A stretch of DNA of 64,000 bases from Verrucomicrobiota bacterium (GTDB lineage Bacteria > Verrucomicrobiota > Verrucomicrobiia > Opitutales > Opitutaceae): the NCBI GenBank assembly GCA_019136515.1, contig JAGVUB010000142.1, positions 1-64,000 on the forward strand, given 5' to 3'. A program made the translations under genes and the position numbers. Shown piece after piece: positions 18,481-25,874 of this stretch; positions within the stretch are counted from its first letter, which is position 1; each line of letters opens with the position of its first letter. The notes under the pieces were generated by a model. That model worked only from the letters and a program-made list of their open reading frames with translations. It had not been told where the DNA came from and ran no database searches.

Positions 18481-19081
18481 GGTTGTCGAGGGGGTTGAAA
18501 TTGATACTGGTGATGGCGAGTTGGTCGATGAGCTGGCTGCGCTGATGGGCGAGTTGCTCCATTAGGCTCTTCTCCTGCATGCGAAGGTCGTTGAGGTTCG
18601 TGATAGCATCCTGCTTTGCTGCATTCGGGACAGGCACCTGTAGCATCGCGAGGACGCTCACGGGTAGCGAACGGATGTATGTCCCGCGCATACTCGCCGC
18701 CAGTTGCTCTTGGATGACGGGTAGGTTGAGATACCACGCGAGGAAGCCAGACCGCAGGGCCAACCACTGGGGCCGGATGCGAATGATGATGAATTGGCTG
18801 CCAGCGACGGAGGGCTCATCGAGGTCAAAGACCGCCGCTGTGAGGCGGGATCCGCGGGCCGCAAGGAGGACGTTGCCGGGCTTAAGCGAGAACTTGGAAA
18901 CTTCGGTCTCGGAGAGGCGGACCTTCGTGGTAGAGCTTAACGCTAGGAATCCATCGTGACTCACGTCGCCGATGCGGATTAGGCGGTGAGTCCCGTTGGG
19001 ATCGTGCCGTGTGGATGCTTCGCCACGCAGGGTGATGCCTGTTTGGATGTCCGCGAGGTCACGGAGAAGTTCGTAATTCAT
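18467..19081 (-). CDS. Half-size HsdS-like specificity protein (one target-recognition domain)
   Basis: A 204-residue protein with a single HsdS-type target-recognition domain (IRIGDVSHDGFL, LKPGNVLLAARGS, YIRSLPVSVLAMLQVPVP) and one terminal helix (KSLMEQLAHQRSQLIDQL). That is half of a normal S subunit. Half-S proteins can dimerise to give a palindromic-like specificity or replace one half of another S. It is not a truncation by frameshift: the start and stop are clean and it overlaps hsdM by 14 bases. It is the first gene of the tightly packed minus-strand run. Confidence 0.85.
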
Positions 19082-19163
19082 TAGGACGGTTGCGTCGGGG
19101 CGGGGGTCGGACCCGCCACGATGTCGTTCGGTTGGGTTGTGTTAAGTCCCCTGCTCCGGCGAA

Positions 19164-19460
19164 TCACTCACGGGTAGACGAGGTGATGAAGTAGACGTAA
19201 CAGCTTCGCGTAGCGTCGTCGCCACCGCCGCCGCCGCCCTTGCATCCGAGTTTGAGCAGGGCCTCTTCCACGGCCCTGGCATCTGCGGACGTGGAGCACG
19301 TATCGTAACGCCAGTTGCCGTTCTTTTCGTCCACTCCGTGACCATTGAAAAGCCGGTCCTTCGGATCGGCTGCGATACCGGCATACCATGCCGACTTGGG
19401 GTTGGTGAACTTATTCATGAAAGCCACCAAACCATCATACACCTGTTGTGCTGTGCTCAT
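19164..19460 (-). CDS. Small unknown protein upstream of the restriction operon
   Basis: A 98-residue protein. No family is recognised with confidence. The segment AWYAGIAADPKDRLFNGHGV (about 24-43) vaguely recalls the opening of GIY-YIG-type folds, but the catalytic residues are not clear. A glycine run (about 75-80) precedes a final strand, CYVYFI. It ends 82 bases before the half-HsdS start on the same strand, so it could be the first gene of the same transcript. Confidence 0.6.
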   Translation of the reverse strand: MSTAQQVYDGLVAFMNKFTNPKSAWYAGIAADPKDRLFNGHGVDEKNGNWRYDTCSTSADARAVEEALLKLGCKGGGGGGDDATRSCYVYFITSSTRE

Positions 19461-19841
19461 CTTGACTGAATAACTAACTTTGGATTTCGAAGGGACGGGC
19501 AGTTTTCCCTTGATGCCGAGCTACAGGTGGACAGTCTTGGGCTTCTCGAAGGCTTGGAGACTGCTTAACTGTTGGCTCCGAAGCGCAAGCTCCGGAGCTT
19601 TTTCTCGAGCTGCGGGAACAATCAAAACACCACTTGTGCGCGTTGCAAGCATTTTTTATCGCACAAGTGCATATGTGTCGCGAAGGGTGCTGGGTTCTTC
19701 TCCCCGGACACCGGAATCACCACAAGCCCCTCATCCCTCCCCAACGGGCCGGATTGTTGGCGGGATTCTAGGTCGGAACGCTCGCAACCCCGCAATGGTG
19801 GCAACTTGGGCGGGGTCTTGTCCGGACCTAGCGTCCCGGCA
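19461..19841. promoter_or_regulatory. Non-coding stretch with a 10-bp inverted repeat, likely upstream control region
   Basis: No convincing gene is seen in these 381 bases. CACTTGTGCG (19631-19640) and CGCACAAGTG (19660-19669) form a perfect 10-bp inverted repeat around an AT-rich core with a T6 run, unusual for this GC. It lies about 170 bases upstream of the 98-residue gene on the minus strand. It could be a protein-binding site or a hairpin of a leader RNA. A weaker hairpin GCTCCG/CGGAGC followed by T5 (19575-19603) would terminate plus-strand transcription. Confidence 0.45.
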
Positions 19842-20123
19842 CTACTCTTCTTCGACCACAATGAACCTCGCGAAGATCGCAGTCCCGGCGCCCACTCCGA
19901 TGACCTCGTAACCATGCTCCGTATCCCGCACCCGCCCAAGGGCAATGAGATGGCGGTAGCCGCACTTGGGACAGGGGAAGCCGGGGACGTGCCTGAGCTT
20001 GCCGCACATTGGGCACGCGTCTGTCGGTAACTCCGCGTTGTGCTTTCGCAGATATTCGAAGGCGAGGTCGCGCTGTTCGGAGAAGAGCGCGTCCCAGTAG
20101 TCACATTCGTCGTCTGGATCCAT
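19842..20123 (-). CDS. Small zinc-ribbon protein
   Basis: A 93-residue protein with an acidic N-terminus (MDPDDECDYWD). It has a zinc ribbon formed by CPMCGK (about 37-42) and CPKCGY (about 51-56), and a short beta-rich C-terminus ending VVEEE. Such proteins bind DNA, RNA or protein partners; the function here is unknown. It lies 66 bases downstream of the PD-(D/E)XK gene on the same strand, so the two probably form one transcript. Confidence 0.65.
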   Translation of the reverse strand: MDPDDECDYWDALFSEQRDLAFEYLRKHNAELPTDACPMCGKLRHVPGFPCPKCGYRHLIALGRVRDTEHGYEVIGVGAGTAIFARFIVVEEE

Positions 20124-20189
20124 GGCGCAGTATCGACCGGTGCGCGCTGGCGCTCCGGCTCGCAGATTGAATTTGATGTTGGGGCCGGG

Positions 20190-20777
20190 TTAGGCCGCCA
20201 GGAGATCAGCCGTCTTGAAGATCAACTGCCGGGCATTCCTGAAGCCGATGAGATGCATGCGGCGCTCAGCCAGCTCGATGTAGGCGACCGCGGCCCAGGT
20301 GTCCGAGAATCGCGCATGACGGGCGGCGAGCTGGGCGTAGGCACCGACCTGTGCGAGGTCTCTACTCCGCGGAGTCAACGGCGCGCCATGGGCTACCACC
20401 TTGACCTCGACCACACCGCGGCGACCAGGTCCGCCCGTGACCAGAAGATCGCACACCCCGTGAGGGACGCCGTTAAACGCAGGGAGAGCAGCTTCGATTT
20501 CCATCTCCGACGCTCCAAGGTTCCAAATCGTGTTTCGCAGCGCACTCAGCCAGGGGAGGAGTGCCTTCTCCTCGAAGGAGAGTGGTTTCGAGTCACCCAT
20601 CCGCAAGAGGAGGCGGTGAAATGCCACGCCGGCATCAAGCGGATTTCGTGGAATCAGGCGGACGTGTGCGTTGGGGCGAATTTCGACAACCTCGTCGATG
20701 TCGGGCCGGAGGCTGGCGAACGTTGCATCTGCGGTGGGGATGTTCAGGGAACGGGTGATGATGGATACAGGTTTCAT
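20190..20777 (-). CDS. RecB/Cas4-type PD-(D/E)XK nuclease-like protein
   Basis: A 195-residue protein. The order of key residues fits the RecB-like nuclease fold: H54 (VAFHRLL), D110 (GVCDLLV), E124-x-K126 (VVEVKVV) and Q143-x-x-x-Y147 (QVGAYAQL). No helicase part is present and the cysteines of a Cas4 iron-sulphur cluster are missing. It is likely a metal-dependent DNA nuclease of the island. The gene starts 34 bases from a palindromic operator and is divergent from the HTH regulator, so it is the first gene under that control region. Confidence 0.75.
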   Translation of the reverse strand: MKPVSIITRSLNIPTADATFASLRPDIDEVVEIRPNAHVRLIPRNPLDAGVAFHRLLLRMGDSKPLSFEEKALLPWLSALRNTIWNLGASEMEIEAALPAFNGVPHGVCDLLVTGGPGRRGVVEVKVVAHGAPLTPRSRDLAQVGAYAQLAARHARFSDTWAAVAYIELAERRMHLIGFRNARQLIFKTADLLAA

Positions 20778-20811
20778 TGTTGGAATTGAGTGATGAGGGT
20801 CACCGGTTAAC

Positions 20812-20871
20812 GTTTATACCCTGTAAACACATACCCGCCTTGTCAAGAAAGTTGTTTACGTGTCGTAAACA
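20812..20871. promoter_or_regulatory. Two matching palindromic operators between divergent genes
   Basis: Operator 2 (20853-20871) is a perfect palindrome, TGTTTACGTGTCGTAAACA. Operator 1 (20812-20828) shares its outer arms and exact spacing, GTTTA-7 nt-TAAAC. They are centred about 42 bases apart (four helical turns). Operator 2 is 18 bases before the HTH gene and operator 1 is 34 bases before the nuclease gene. A TTGACA-like -35 for minus-strand transcription lies between them (complement of 20841-20846). The arrangement is that of an autoregulated divergent promoter region bound by the neighbouring HTH dimer. Confidence 0.75.
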
Positions 20872-20889
20872 CTCGGATTTGATTTATGC

Positions 20890-21207
20890 ATGTCGCATCT
20901 CTCTGCTGCACTCGAAGCCGTGTTGAGCGAGCCTCAGAAACCTGCCCCTCAGAGTGCGCCGATTTCCCTTCGGCAGCTTGCGCGTGATGCCGGGCTCACC
21001 CCCGGGTTCTTAAGTCAGATGCGGCGGGGGCTTCGGACTGGATCGACGAAGCGGCCCTCGCGGACGGACATCCTTCCCACGCCGCGCTCCATAGCGGCCC
21101 TGTGCGCTGCGTTGGACGAACCCGCAGCGCGTGCCGTTCTTGTCGCCTACTGCAAGGATGTCGAAGAGTTCGTCTGGAGCAGTCGAGGGACGAAGTCCAA
21201 CCGCTGA
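20890..21207 (+). CDS. Xre-type helix-turn-helix regulator of the island
   Basis: A 105-residue protein. A Cro/C1-type HTH spans about residues 26-50 (ISLRQLARDAGLTPGFLSQM), followed by a basic RRGLRTGSTKRPSR loop and two helices. It lacks any sensor or enzymatic domain, so it is likely a simple repressor or controller. It is transcribed away from the PD-(D/E)XK gene, with two palindromes between. The most direct reading is that it represses itself and the divergent defence genes, as control proteins of restriction systems do. Confidence 0.82.
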   Translation: MSHLSAALEAVLSEPQKPAPQSAPISLRQLARDAGLTPGFLSQMRRGLRTGSTKRPSRTDILPTPRSIAALCAALDEPAARAVLVAYCKDVEEFVWSSRGTKSNR

Positions 21208-21386
21208 AAGACGCGCTGTTGGGGCGTGTGGGAGTTCCCGCCTTGCGGCGCCGGCATGTGGGGGAATTCCGAACCAAACTTCGGGCGCGCACTCACGTCG
21301 TTCGCTTCGCCCCTCGGGCATGAGGGCTGGGTGTCAGCCCCTTCTCGCATGCCGGGATTGAGTCGGCTGTCGCCCTGTTCGTTACC
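21208..21386. repeat. Hairpin-rich intergenic segment
   Basis: Nested inverted repeats: GGCATG (21317-21322) with CATGCC (21348-21353) encloses GGGCTG (21324-21329) with CAGCCC (21335-21340). The style is like the left-end array. There is no T-tract, so terminator function is doubtful. No gene is seen. Confidence 0.45.
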
Positions 21387-21902
21387 ATGACCCAATCACA
21401 CACATTCGAATCCGCGTATTCCCTGGACTCCGATCTCATCATCAAAGACCTGCGCGATCACACTCACTGTTTTGTCTACCGACGCCGACTCCCGTATTGG
21501 CGCGGGCACTGGCGACACCCGCAAAATCAGACCGTCTTCCAGTCGGTCATCGGAGAAGCCATCGCCGAAACTGCTTTTGTTCCTGGCACCGTTTTCTGGC
21601 GGATGAGGTCCCCGGACCGACCGCCATCGGCGACGGAACGCGATCTCTGCCTCCTGTTCCGTTTGGCCAACGGCCTCACTCTCGCCTACACGTCGTCCGA
21701 CGAGGTCGTCTACCGAGATAGCACCTGGTTCGGTGCGCGCATGGTCTCTGTCGCAGCCAGCCCCAATCGCCATGCAACCTGCTCCGATTTCGCGCCAACG
21801 AGCCGTCCAGTTACTCCTCCGGCACGCTTCCGCGACGAGTGGTTCCAGCTGAGAATCCTGGAAGAAGTGCTCTCGCATAAGCCCCAGGAGGAATTCGCAT
21901 GA
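21387..21902 (+). CDS. Unknown protein, first gene of a two-gene module
   Basis: A 171-residue soluble protein with no family I recognise. Visible features are FVYRRRLPYWRGHWRHP (aromatic and basic, about 29-45) and a hydrophobic strand RDLCLLFRLANGLTLAYTS at about 85-103. It overlaps the next gene by ATGA (21899-21902), so the pair is translationally coupled. It sits between the HTH regulator and the island edge, a place often used by extra defence or toxin-antitoxin modules, but nothing in the sequence proves such a role. Confidence 0.65.
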   Translation: MTQSHTFESAYSLDSDLIIKDLRDHTHCFVYRRRLPYWRGHWRHPQNQTVFQSVIGEAIAETAFVPGTVFWRMRSPDRPPSATERDLCLLFRLANGLTLAYTSSDEVVYRDSTWFGARMVSVAASPNRHATCSDFAPTSRPVTPPARFRDEWFQLRILEEVLSHKPQEEFA

Positions 21903-22432
21903 ACACTCCTGACTTCTTCCGTGTGGCAACGGAGCGAATCCTTGCGTCTCAGACACGCGTAACTGGGCGTGGAGTCTTCGAAATGGACATCATGGTGGGA
22001 CTCTTGACCCGCCTCGAACCAACCGAAATCGTCAAAGCGCTTACAGACTCCTACGGCAAGGCATTCACGAGAATCTCCGGGTATCTCGACCGAGCAGACC
22101 TGCTAATCTTGTATGAGGTCGGCGGTTACTGGATCTTTGCGCTGGCCGACCCGACCTTCTCTCCTGCCGATTGCCTCGGACTGATGCTGGACGATCACGA
22201 AACGATCGATCGCCTGGAGAGGTCGCCAATTGGGCGAACGGTATCCTTGCCCCGCGTGGTTCGCGAGCTCAGGGCGATTCTTGCTCGAATGGATGACGAC
22301 ACCGCCCGTGCGTTGTGGGCTGCCCTAGCCTTCGCAAAATCGGCGGACCTTCGTCCCGAGCAGATATCCGGAGTTGAGTGGTGGAAGCCCGAATTCATCG
22401 ACAACTGGCAGCCGAACGCCAATCCGACTTGA
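21899..22432 (+). CDS. Unknown helical protein, second gene of a two-gene module
   Basis: A 177-residue, mostly alpha-helical protein. No recognised domain. It has leucine-rich helices (MVGLLTRLEPTEIVKALTD, LPRVVRELRAILARM) and a C-terminus rich in Trp, Pro and Asn. The start overlaps the stop of the preceding gene by 4 bases. It is the last gene before the island boundary. A partner of the 171-residue protein is the most likely reading. Confidence 0.65.
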   Translation: MNTPDFFRVATERILASQTRVTGRGVFEMDIMVGLLTRLEPTEIVKALTDSYGKAFTRISGYLDRADLLILYEVGGYWIFALADPTFSPADCLGLMLDDHETIDRLERSPIGRTVSLPRVVRELRAILARMDDDTARALWAALAFAKSADLRPEQISGVEWWKPEFIDNWQPNANPT

Positions 22433-22518
22433 GCTCGGATTGGCCTGCAAATCCGAGAGCCTGCCCGCAGGGGGGGGCTCTCTTACTCCAGGTCGTTTCT
22501 CAACGGACGAACACCTTT

Positions 22519-22540
22519 CAGGAATAGTTCAGGAATAGTT
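22519..22540. repeat. Tandem duplication of CAGGAATAGTT
   Basis: Two exact 11-base copies lie end to end in the non-coding region 22433-22643 near the island edge. The rest of that region shows no gene. The repeat may be an integrase arm-type site or just a slippage product. Confidence 0.5.
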
Positions 22541-22643
22541 GGGCGCTCTAGATCCCTGTTTTGGCATTTCCAGAGGTCTTCGAGATTCCGTAGGTCCCTG
22601 ATAACCAACACATCGATGAAGCCTAAAAGAACCAAGTCCGGCG

Positions 22644-22666
22644 TTCGAATCCCCGTGGGGACGCCA
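22644..22666 (+). other. tRNA-Glu 3' fragment, probable attachment site (attR) of the island
   Basis: The T-loop TTCGAAT, the following CCCC half-stem and the acceptor strand ending GGGGACGCCA match the 3' end of bacterial tRNA-Glu, including the encoded CCA. Upstream, the D-arm and anticodon arm are absent. Integrases of many islands recombine at exactly this part of a tRNA gene. Since the fragment keeps its downstream hairpin, it is the chromosomal side of the junction. DNA to the right is GC-rich core; DNA to the left is island. Confidence 0.75.
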
Positions 22667-22672
22667 ACTTCT

Positions 22673-22704
22673 AAGGCCCGCAATTCCAACGAGTTGCGGG
22701 CCTT
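22673..22704 (+). terminator. Hairpin behind the tRNA-Glu fragment
   Basis: AAGGCCCGCAA (22673-22683) and TTGCGGGCCTT (22694-22704) form a perfect 11-bp stem with a 10-nt loop. This is probably the original terminator of the tRNA-Glu gene, now left behind with the 3' fragment. Confidence 0.75.
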
Positions 22705-22827
22705 GGCGCTTTCTGGAATCCGCTGCGGAATCGCGGGCGCAGGGAAAGCGACGCGCAAAGAAGCACGGAGTTACCACGGCGGAGGACCTCCACCCACCGG
22801 GCTTGCACACGCCTTTCACGCCGCGCC

Positions 22828-24468
22828 ATGCTTGCGCCTCTCCGAATGCCCGCCGCCCCCTCGTCCGCTCCGTCCAGCTCCGCTTGGTACCGCCACCCGG
22901 TCCTGCTGGTGACGCTCGCGACCCTGCTCTGCCTCGCCCCCTTTGCGAACAAGGCCGTCCACATCGACGACTACCTCTTCCTCCGCTCGGCCCAGCAGAT
23001 CCTCGCCGATCCGGCGAACCCGTTCGGAACGGTCGTCAACTGGTACGGGTTCGCGATGCCGCTGGCCGACGTCACCCAGAACCCGCCATTGGCCTGCTAC
23101 TACCTCGCCGCCGCCGGCGGGCTGTTCGGCTGGAGCGAGCCCGCGCTGCATGTGGCGTTCCTGTTGCCGGCGATCGCCGCCGTCTTGGGCACCCACGTCC
23201 TCGCCCGCCGTTTCTGCCCGCAACCCGTCCTCGCCGCGACGATCGCCCTGGTGTCTCCAGTATTCTGGGTCTCGGCCACCACGCTGATGTGCGACGTGCC
23301 GATGCTCGCGCTCTGGCTTTGGTCCCTGGAGTTCTGGCTGCGCGGCCTCGACCGCAACCAACACCGTTGGCTCGCCCTCGCCGCCGTCTACACCACCGTC
23401 CGAGAACGCCGGCCGAGCTGGAAACTCCTCTGGTTTGCGCTCCCCGTGCTCGCCCTCGCTGCGTTCGACCGCTGGACGGCTCACCGCTACGGGCATGGCA
23501 TGCTCGCCGGCGCCGGCCTCTACGCCCGCATGCAGCAGGTCTCCGGGCCGCTCTGGCAACGCGGTCTGATCACCTTGTCCTTCACCGGCGGCTGCCTGCT
23601 GCCGCTGCTCTTTGTCGCACATCGCCTCTGGTCCTGGCGCGGCCTCGCCTTCGGACTCGGCTTCGCCGCTACGTTCGTCGCCGTCCTACCCCTCGCCGCC
23701 CAACTCACCACGCTCGAGTTGCATGGTGCAGCCGGCACCCGTTGGGATGCGATCGCGCAGGTGGCGCTTTTCGCCGCCCTCGGGCTCGCGCCGTTGGCGC
23801 TCGTCGTCGGCGACCTTCGCGCACACCGCAACGCCGACTCGCTCCTCCTCGCGCTCTGGGTGCTCGGTACCCTCGTCTTCACCGCGGGCCTCAACTGGTC
23901 CGTCAACGGCCGCTCGCTCCTCCCGCTTGCGCCCGTCGTAGCGATCCTCGTCGTGCGCCGACTGGCTGCCCGCGGTCCTGCTTCCCCGCCGCGTCGCACT
24001 TGGCTCCAGCTCTGGCCGCTCCTGCCCGCCGCCGCCCTGAGCGTCGCCATCGTGCGCGCCGACACCGCCTTCGCCCGGGACTCCCGCGCCGCCGCCCGTG
24101 TGCTCCACGAGCAGCTCGGCGGCCGGCCGGGCACGCTCTGGTTCCAGGGGCATTGGGGTTTCCAATACTACATGGAACAGGCCGGCGCCAAGCCGCTGGA
24201 CAAACGCGCCTTCGCCATGACCCCCGGCGACCACCTGATCTCGCCCACCGGAAACACCAACGTCTCCGCTCCGCCAGCACCGCCGTTCGTCCCTGCCGGC
24301 AAGGTCACGATCGCCGCCTCCGGCTGGATCTCGACCATGCAGATCGACCTCGGCGCCGGTTTCTACTCCGACGGTTTCGGTCCGCTTCCCTTCTACTTCG
24401 GACCCGGCACCCCCCAAGTGTTCGAAGTCTCGCGCTTCGATCCCCCTGCGTGGCAGACGCCGCGATGA
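22828..24468 (+). CDS. Polytopic membrane glycosyltransferase-like protein (PMT/ArnT type, GT39-like)
   Basis: A 546-residue integral membrane protein with about ten hydrophobic helices. The N-terminal loop after helix 1 has HIDDYLFLRSAQQI, the acidic pair expected at the active site of PMT/ArnT-type lipid-linked sugar transferases, and NPPLACYYLAA follows. The C-terminal third is soluble. The text LALAAVYTTVRERRPSWKLLW lacks the membrane helix normally found between these two pieces, so a short in-frame loss is suspected. An alternative ATG lies at 22846. The sugar and acceptor are unknown. It is the first core gene beyond the island edge. Confidence 0.75.
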   Translation: MLAPLRMPAAPSSAPSSSAWYRHPVLLVTLATLLCLAPFANKAVHIDDYLFLRSAQQILADPANPFGTVVNWYGFAMPLADVTQNPPLACYYLAAAGGLFGWSEPALHVAFLLPAIAAVLGTHVLARRFCPQPVLAATIALVSPVFWVSATTLMCDVPMLALWLWSLEFWLRGLDRNQHRWLALAAVYTTVRERRPSWKLLWFALPVLALAAFDRWTAHRYGHGMLAGAGLYARMQQVSGPLWQRGLITLSFTGGCLLPLLFVAHRLWSWRGLAFGLGFAATFVAVLPLAAQLTTLELHGAAGTRWDAIAQVALFAALGLAPLALVVGDLRAHRNADSLLLALWVLGTLVFTAGLNWSVNGRSLLPLAPVVAILVVRRLAARGPASPPRRTWLQLWPLLPAAALSVAIVRADTAFARDSRAAARVLHEQLGGRPGTLWFQGHWGFQYYMEQAGAKPLDKRAFAMTPGDHLISPTGNTNVSAPPAPPFVPAGKVTIAASGWISTMQIDLGAGFYSDGFGPLPFYFGPGTPQVFEVSRFDPPAWQTPR

Positions 24469-24584
24469 ACCGCCATGCGGTGGGGCGTCGTCCCCATCGT
24501 TGGCAGCAAACTCCTCGGCGGCATCCCGCGTGGGCGGTCGAAAACGCCTTGTCTCCGCATTCCGGGCACTCATCCTGACCGACC

Positions 24585-25115
24585 ATGGGTACATCGACTC
24601 TGCGGCGAGAAGTTCTCCAATTGACGATCGTCGCGCTTCTGGCGGCGACCTCGGTCCGGGCGGAGAGCGGCCGGCCGAACGGGACCGCCGGCGACCAATC
24701 GACCCCGAGCACGCCGGGAGTTGCGCCAGCGGCGCCGGAACAGGAGCCGGGCGAGGCGGCCAAGGTGACGGCCACGGCCCATCGGTTGATCCGCGAGTAC
24801 CTTGCGAAGCGCTACACCGCCATCGGCGAACGGCTCGAGATCGCCGAGGATCTGGGCGCCCCGGCGCCGGTGCAGGGTTGGGACGGCCGCTGGCGTTTCC
24901 AGGGCACCGCCGCGCTGCACCACTACTACGATTCCGCCGAGGAGGGCCCGATGCGGCGGCGGGTGGTCGAGATCAAGGAGACCAAGGGCCTGAGTGCGAC
25001 GCAGAAGTACCGGCTGATCGAGCGCACCACGTTCATCCGCACCGAGAACATCGCCTTCGAAGCGTGCGTCACCGGCACCGGTGCCGACGCCACGCTCGAT
25101 TTCACGCTCCGCTGA
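24585..25115 (+). CDS. Secreted protein of unknown function
   Basis: A 176-residue protein. A signal peptide is clear (LQLTIVALLAATSVRAES, cleavage near residue 26), then a low-complexity Pro/Gly/Ala/Thr linker (about 30-58). A compact domain follows, with EYLAKRYTAIGERLEIAEDL and GRWRFQGTAALHHYYD. No family is recognised. It stands alone between the glycosyltransferase and a convergent exonuclease gene. Confidence 0.7.
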   Translation: MGTSTLRREVLQLTIVALLAATSVRAESGRPNGTAGDQSTPSTPGVAPAAPEQEPGEAAKVTATAHRLIREYLAKRYTAIGERLEIAEDLGAPAPVQGWDGRWRFQGTAALHHYYDSAEEGPMRRRVVEIKETKGLSATQKYRLIERTTFIRTENIAFEACVTGTGADATLDFTLR

Positions 25116-25127
25116 GCGCCTCCGGGT

Positions 25128-25793
25128 TCAGAACAGCTCGCCCTGCCGCAACGACTCGCGGCGCACCGGATCGAGCGAGCTGAGCTCGAGCAGCCACGGC
25201 ACCGTCGCCCCCGCGAATTCCGGGCGCGCCAGTGCCGCCCGCAGCAGCAGCGCCGCCGCAAGCGCATCGTACAACGCCGCGTGGTAACGCCGCCGAGTCG
25301 GCGGACAGTGTTTCTCCGCGAGTGCGGCGAGCTCCGCACCAAGCGAGAACTGCGTCACCAGATCCTCGAGCTTCGCCGACCCGACTCCGCGGAAAAGCTG
25401 CGGCACCAGCCGGCCGGTGTCGATCCAAGGGCCCCAGTCGTTCGTCGTCGCACCGGCCCGCGCGAACTCCGGCGACTGCCGCGCGTACGGCCAAGTGGCC
25501 TTGAGCAGCGAGTTCTCCGTGCCCGCGAAGTGCGCGGCCAGCGGCCCGCGCTGCCGCCATCCGGCGAACCGCTCCCAGTCGGCGGCCAGCGGCGCGGCGT
25601 CGGCCACATCGGCGGCGCCGATCCCGTGCACCGCGGAGTCCTCGCGGCGGATCGCCCCGCTGGGCCGGCACAGCCGCGTGGCCGTCTCGACCACTTCGCC
25701 GCCGTGCAACACCGCCACGCCGTATTCAACCACCCCGCCCGCGAGGCTGCCCTCAAAGTCGAGGAAGTGGATGGGGACGGCGCACCAAGGCAT
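25128..25793 (-). CDS. DnaQ-like DEDD 3'-5' exonuclease domain protein
   Basis: A 221-residue protein. ExoI motif is D12-x-E14 (FLDFEGS). The middle Asp is likely in NDWGPWIDTGRL, and the ExoIII motif is H171...D176 (YHAALYDALAAALLL). This is the DEDDh pattern of DnaQ-type exonucleases. The frame is open far upstream (to 26813) because of the high GC. ATG at 25793 is chosen since the protein then begins just before the first motif. It could proofread or process nucleic acid ends. Confidence 0.82.
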   Translation of the reverse strand: MPWCAVPIHFLDFEGSLAGGVVEYGVAVLHGGEVVETATRLCRPSGAIRREDSAVHGIGAADVADAAPLAADWERFAGWRQRGPLAAHFAGTENSLLKATWPYARQSPEFARAGATTNDWGPWIDTGRLVPQLFRGVGSAKLEDLVTQFSLGAELAALAEKHCPPTRRRYHAALYDALAAALLLRAALARPEFAGATVPWLLELSSLDPVRRESLRQGELF

Positions 25794-25874
25794 GCCGCGA
25801 TGCAAACCCGCCGCCCGCCCTTCGCCCACCAAAAACGGCGTGCTGTCCGCAGCGGCTTCGCCCAACCTCGCGCC

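Noticed and set aside
22483-22758. Minus-strand reading frame containing VPTGIRTPDL
   Set aside because: This string is the well-known false translation of the antisense of a tRNA 3' end. It confirms the tRNA-Glu fragment rather than a gene.
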